Part shown: one piece after another, positions 59,035-64,000 of the stretch
Position numbering within the stretch: position 1 is the first letter of the stretch
Layout of the letters: the number at the start of each line of letters is the position of its first letter
Assembly: GCA_003439945.1 (NCBI GenBank)
Contig: QVRM01002290.1
Span: 53,018 to 117,017 of the forward strand
Direction: 5' to 3'
DNA length: 64,000 nucleotides
Source of the DNA: Dermanyssus gallinae
Lineage: Eukaryota; Arthropoda; Arachnida; Mesostigmata; Dermanyssidae
Notes under the pieces: generated by a model
The model's database searches: none
Seen by the model: the letters and a program-made list of their open reading frames with translations, nothing else
What the model was told of the DNA's origin: nothing
Position numbers and translations under genes: made by a program

Positions 59035-59784
59035 ATATATATATATAAAATGAGCTGAACATTTTTGCAAGCAATGGCGAACTGCATGATCTACGTCTGC
59101 GTGCACAAAACTACCTCATGAAACCAAGCAACACAGGAGGGGGGCGAATCTTTAAGGAAGTACTCTGTCACGTCGTGTTGCCGCCTGTGACGGCTGGAAG
59201 CATGCACTAGCAGCAAGTCGAATTCTACCGAGCATATTGTGATTGCTGCCAGATTTGTCTACGACGTAATGTACAACGCTGTTTTGCGTAGCTTGATTAG
59301 AAAATGAACTAAAAAGAGACGTTTGCATTTATATTACTGACACCGTCGTTGTCGCATACAAGCATATATGTATACCTTGGGCCATATTACTACGTTGTAC
59401 AATGAGATCACATAACCGGCTAGGGTAGTAGGGCGGTCTTAATGAAATGCCAATGCGAATATGCCTCTGTTTATTCCTGTGAGGCAACTTTATTTGAGGT
59501 CTAAGAGATCTTTATAAGAGGTCCTAATGAAAAATACCTTAGAACCTGTGAAGTTGACTCTAATCGCACACGCCTCGAGCGTTCGTCAAGTGGAATGTTT
59601 ACTGCTGTCTTATGATGATGATGATGATTATTATTATTATTTGTGTGAACGTGTACTTCTTGTCTCCTCCTAGCTCCTAAGTCTTATCCCATGGAACCGA
59701 CAATACAACCGGCGTTTTCCTCGGCACAGTGCAAGCGACAGCCGTTGCCGTAATTATAAGCGTATGTGATCCCACTAGACTAAA

Positions 59785-59818
<34 letters not shown>

Positions 59819-62499
59819 GTGTGCAGAATTATTTTCATATGATAGTCGCACACATCTAACAAACATTGAGTTACTGCATTTATCTATAAAATTAGATCGA
59901 AAATATCCGAGAACGTGTGCACACACGTGCATGTTCTTAAACATAATCTTCTCTATTAGTAACGCCGTTGAATCTCTGTTGCAGCCAGCTAACGGTATTT
60001 TTGCAGAGGGCCGGCCGCGAGGTCCGTTGACTGTACAAGCTGTTGCACATAGTTGTGGCAATGCAAGTCGTAGCCGATAGCTGAAAGATAATGAATAGTG
60101 TTTTTAACGCCACTACGACAGAGGTTTCAACTAATGTCTATTACAGCGTATCACAGTGGAGAACGAGATAACAAGAGCCATGAGTAGAATCTGAACGAAT
60201 CAAAGAGACGTCGGCACACGCTCTTATTTATTTTCGTTGTCTACCAGCCAATTTTAGCTGCTAGCCACGCAGCTAGCGTTTTCCACCGGTCACTAAAATG
60301 TTGCTTGCTGGAAAAGTATCAACAACCGATGACGATAATCTAACAACAACAGCAACAACCACAACAACAGCAACAACGCCAACAACCATAGCAACAACAA
60401 CAACACCTACAATAAAAACGACAACCACCACAACAACAAGAACAACAACAACCACAGCAACACCATCAACATTTATAACATCAATTCGAACACCGATACA
60501 CCGGGAGAAATCCGTCGGAAGTGCGCTAGCCAAGTTGAAGTTCAAAGCTCCGTTTTCCGTACGGAGACTCTGCTCTGTTTTTGTTTCGTCCGAGTCGATC
60601 TTTGAACAGTGTGGCTTTCTTGGGTCGTCGCCATCCGCTCGTTTTCTTCGTCGTCTTCTTTCTTTTCTTTTGCATCTTGTTGGGCTGCGTCTTTGGCGAC
60701 GCGTCGCTGCTGGATCATTACGCCTAGATGGATGGATAGGCAAACCGACGGACGGAAGAACGGACGTACGGATGATCATTGGTTGGCCGTAGACGGTTTT
60801 TGTCGTCGTCGTCGTCGTCGTTTCGATCTATCTATGTTTTTCTTTCTTTCTTCCACGTTCTTTCTGTGACTTTTCTTTCGTCTCTGGTCGCCAAGGTCGG
60901 TTCGGCTTCGATCTTCTACAACCACGTGGAACCATGTGTGTGTGTGTGTGGAAGAAGAGTGTGCGCAGATCCGCCGCTGCCGCCCCCCGTACCCCCGAGG
61001 GTAATCTACCTCACCGAGATTTCGCGATGCTCGCGTTGCATCGCGTTTTGCTGGCCGTTGGCACGGCTGGCTGGCCCTACGGTGAGCTTTGGCGGCCCCG
61101 GCCGAACGTGATTAATAATGCTCTCCGTGTTTCATCGAAACACCTGCGAAAACGAGCGCATCGCCGCAGCAACGGCAGTTGCTGCTGCTGCTGCTGTTTT
61201 TATCATCGCCGGTCGCCTTTCTGGGCACAACCTCAGACGCCACAGAAGTTGTTCTTCTATACGGCGAACGATGGACCGGGCCGTGCAAACGCGAACGCAT
61301 GAGCGCGTCTTCCGGTTCCAACATGACCGGCGAGCAACGACTCCGGTTTGCAGCCGAGTGGTTCAGGGGTTCCGCTGGGGTGGGGGGGGGGAACGAGACG
61401 GTGGGGTGGCAGAGTCATCGCAAATAAATTCTAAGGAAAAGCTAAACAACGGCCGAACTCGTCCGACGAGCCATCTGGCCATTTCACTGACGCTGCCTGC
61501 GTTCGCCTGCACAGCGGTAGCTAAACGCAGCTGAGCAAAAGGTAATCATAAAATAATTTTTAAAAAAATTATAATAATAATAATAATAATAACGCGGCCT
61601 CCGTTCGGGGCACACTTCTGAAGTGGTCTCGGCCTAGCCTAGACGAGGCGGACACGTGATAGTCCCAATACATACCCGCTAGGCACACTGGCTTAGCTAA
61701 TCTCTTGTAATATGTGTCCCACAAACATAATGTAATATACGAAAAATAAATTTTAATAATAATAATAATATTACTAGAGAAAATACCGGCGTTACCGCCA
61801 CTAAACGTGGGGAAGACCGCCAGACCTGAACGATGCGTGTACTTGGCAATTTCGTTCTGACCCGCTGTTGATAGGTCACCTTCTGGCACCTCAGCCCCCC
61901 CCCCCCCCCCCCCCCTGGTCGGTGTACCGTTTTGGCGCGGAACACTAAACATTTCGTCTTCCGTTTCGTCTTGTTTCTAGCTTTACTAAACACACGACAT
62001 GTTTTGTCGTTGGCGGCACGCCTTCGCTGCATCGCTGCATACATATTCTCTCTACGATTTGAGTTACATTTAGTATGTATATACATGTGTGAGTATTTCT
62101 TTGCTTAATAACTTTAACCTAACTCTCCCGATGCCAGATTCGCTGGCCTCGCCATTTCACCCTTCTCGTCCCGTCGACGCCACGATAACCGCATTCGAAT
62201 TTGCTTTTAATGGGCTAAAGGATGGTCATTTTGGCACGAGAGCGTCTTGAAGGTAATCTTGTGTATTCTAGTTCGCTGACTGGTAAAGATGCCACGCAGC
62301 AAGACTTTGGCAACAATGAAACAACATGCAAAACGTAGCCACACACCGTGTACGCCCATGTGCTTCTATCAGTGGTCGTATCCATTCTACCCCTTTCAGT
62401 TTCTGGCATTATAGTAATACATTAATTCTTTATTATATGTTTTATATTAATTATCAGGGTGGTAGGGATCAGTGTTTTCACGGCAGACCCCTCTCATAG
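59035..62499. other. Low-complexity and CpG-rich sequence, no confident gene
   Basis: (ATT)n at 59786-59817, ACA-rich at 60335-60480, (GTC)n near 60804-60820, (GCT)n near 61179-61196, and C21 at 61895-61915. The 60.3-61.5 kb stretch is CpG-rich with frames open on both strands, so it could hold a promoter or 5' exons. No start codon, domain or splice pair is convincing. Confidence 0.45.
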
Positions 62500-62573
62500 C
62501 ATAATGTATATATATATATATATATATATTGGCAATTCAAACTTACAGTCGTGACTCAAATACATTGTATCGG

Positions 62574-62649
<76 letters not shown>

Positions 62650-62690
62650 CCGATACAATGTATTTGAGTCACGACTGTAAGTTTGAATTG

Positions 62691-62735
<45 letters not shown>

Positions 62736-62739
62736 TATG
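62500..62739. repeat. 240-bp near-perfect palindrome around (TA)n
   Basis: From CATAATGTA at 62500 to TACATTATG at 62739 the sequence mirrors itself. The unique 48-bp arms 62529-62576 and 62647-62694 (beginning TTGGCAATTCAAACTTACAG) are exact reverse complements. They are separated by about 70 bp of TA and flanked outside by further TA runs of slightly unequal length. Confidence 0.95.
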
Positions 62740-64000
62740 TGTGTGCAACTGGTGACCTCCGGCAGGTAGTAGATATTGTAAGTAATAACAGATGCGCGTC
62801 CGAGTTCAGCGGCCGATCCGCTTCGCCAAACCCGTATCGTGCCTTGGTATCCGCGCGCGCTCTCTCTCTCTCTCTCTTTCATCTATTGCCAACCCACTGC
62901 CCTTCGAGATCTTGAAACGTAGACACTGCTGCAAGAGTCGGCAACGAGATCTGAAAACTTCTGAAGAAAAGGCTTCAACGGCTTCAGGGAGCACTGAACT
63001 CGTCGAGTTCCGACGAGAGCAACAACGAGGAACGACACGAATCAACAACAACCATCACAACAACAACAACAACAACAATCACAACAACAATAACAACAAC
63101 AACAACAACAACAACAGAAACAACAAATGGAAGAAAAGTAATACCAAAAAAAAACTGAAAGGGGTAAGCATTAGTTGTGTGTCGCCAATTGCGGCGGTGG
63201 TGGTACTACTAACTCGATCGCTGAATAGTTGTAGTAGTAGTAGTAGTTGTTCGACGTGATTCTTCGGCTGAGCTCGCCACGTGCCGCCAGACACGCTGCT
63301 TACTGGACGCTGTTACAACAAACGGCAGCAAACGAAGCCACGAGCAATACGAAGCGGTTAACTAACGACAATTAGAGCCAACTCCGTCCGCACTCGGATA
63401 TACTCGGGCAGCGCAATGACGGCGCGCAACGTACACAAGAAGGGTCGACCACCCCGCGCACGTGCACAGTCAAGACAGACAGCATCGTAATGCCGCCAGC
63501 GCAATAAACGCTGGTAATCTAAGTAGCAGCCAGAAGATTTGGACCGCGTCCAAAGGCGAATACCAACCACGACAACGACGGTCATAGTAATGGGCAAAAT
63601 GCAATTGAGCTTCTGTTTCTCTATCTATCTATCTATCTATCTCTCACTCTCTCTTTCTTGATCTCCATCTCTGCGTCTGTATGTCTGTTTTGATTTTCTT
63701 TTGTCTGTTTGTTTGTTTGTTTCTGTCTCCCTCTCTCTTGCGGTTTTTCCCTGTTTGCCTCATATTTTTTGTCAGTCATTCCATATGCCTCTCTATTGCG
63801 TTTGTTCTGAGGGCGTTTCGACTCTCGGCAGACAATGTCCAATGCAGCCCTTTTAGCCGAGAGTCTTAGGCCCGATTCTCCGCTGGCCTTAATCGGCCTT
63901 GAGTCGACCTTGGTCAGAAGGACCTTTAAACAGCACCGCGGACGATGCTTCGAGTGGAGGAACGTACCAAATAGACGTTCAACGATTCCCTCCCCCCCCC
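62740..64000. other. Low-complexity, CpG-containing sequence, no confident gene
   Basis: (CT)n near 62861-62877, CAA-rich at 63043-63125, (GTA)n near 63230-63246, (CTAT)n near 63619-63640 and pyrimidine-rich DNA at 63645-63750. A frame from about 62.9 to 63.26 kb runs through the CAA tract as poly-Asn and meets GGGGTAAGC near 63163, a donor-like site. No recognisable protein. Confidence 0.45.

Overview
The window looks like non-coding, repeat-rich DNA from an animal genome, most likely an arthropod. The reasons are many mariner-type DNA transposons with TA target duplications, an R1-clade non-LTR retrotransposon (a mainly arthropod clade), tRNA-derived SINE copies, very abundant (TA)n, (TTG/CAA)n and (TTA)n microsatellites, and isolated short stretches with good splice-site context. 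A parasitiform mite or tick would fit, but that is a guess. I see no bacterial gene organisation, rRNA, convincing tRNA gene or CRISPR array.

Layout. 1-1.24 kb: 5'-truncated R1-clade reverse transcriptase (RT), minus strand. 2.0-2.4 kb: decayed coding-like stretch. 3.2-4.7 kb: GTT-rich low complexity followed by a CpG-rich block. 5.3 kb: candidate first coding exon. 8-9.2 kb: large (TA)n and (CAA)n arrays. 12.0-12.3 kb: decayed RT, minus. 14.8-15.25 kb: coding-like stretch in two overlapping frames. 16.0-16.6 kb: C-terminal restriction-like-endonuclease-type domain of a retroelement; a second copy lies at 45.05-45.6 kb. 19.1-20.4 kb: mariner with perfect 28-bp TIRs and a broken transposase, with a second mariner relic beside it. 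23.7-28.7 kb: at least three copies of one tRNA-derived SINE family plus a decayed LINE. 29.8-30.6 kb and 31.3-31.6 kb: two more RT relics. 34.6-35.6 and 38.5-39.5 kb: two copies of a long foldback (near-palindromic) element. 40.6-41.75 kb: decayed Tc1/mariner-like element. 43.65-44.97 kb: a nearly intact mariner with one frameshift. 47.3-48.0 kb: decayed unassigned coding-like region. 49.4, 56.05 and 58.3 kb: three plus-strand candidate exons with compatible phases, possibly one host gene. 55.5 kb: mariner relic. 62.5-62.74 kb: a 240-bp palindrome built around (TA)n.

How it fits together. Almost everything recognisable is mobile-element debris. The recurring pattern is that elements start or stop at (TA)n arrays. 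For mariners this is expected from TA targeting; for the retroelement fragments it suggests insertion into, or expansion of, TA microsatellites. Host coding content is small and uncertain, consistent with long introns or intergenic DNA. I name no host gene.
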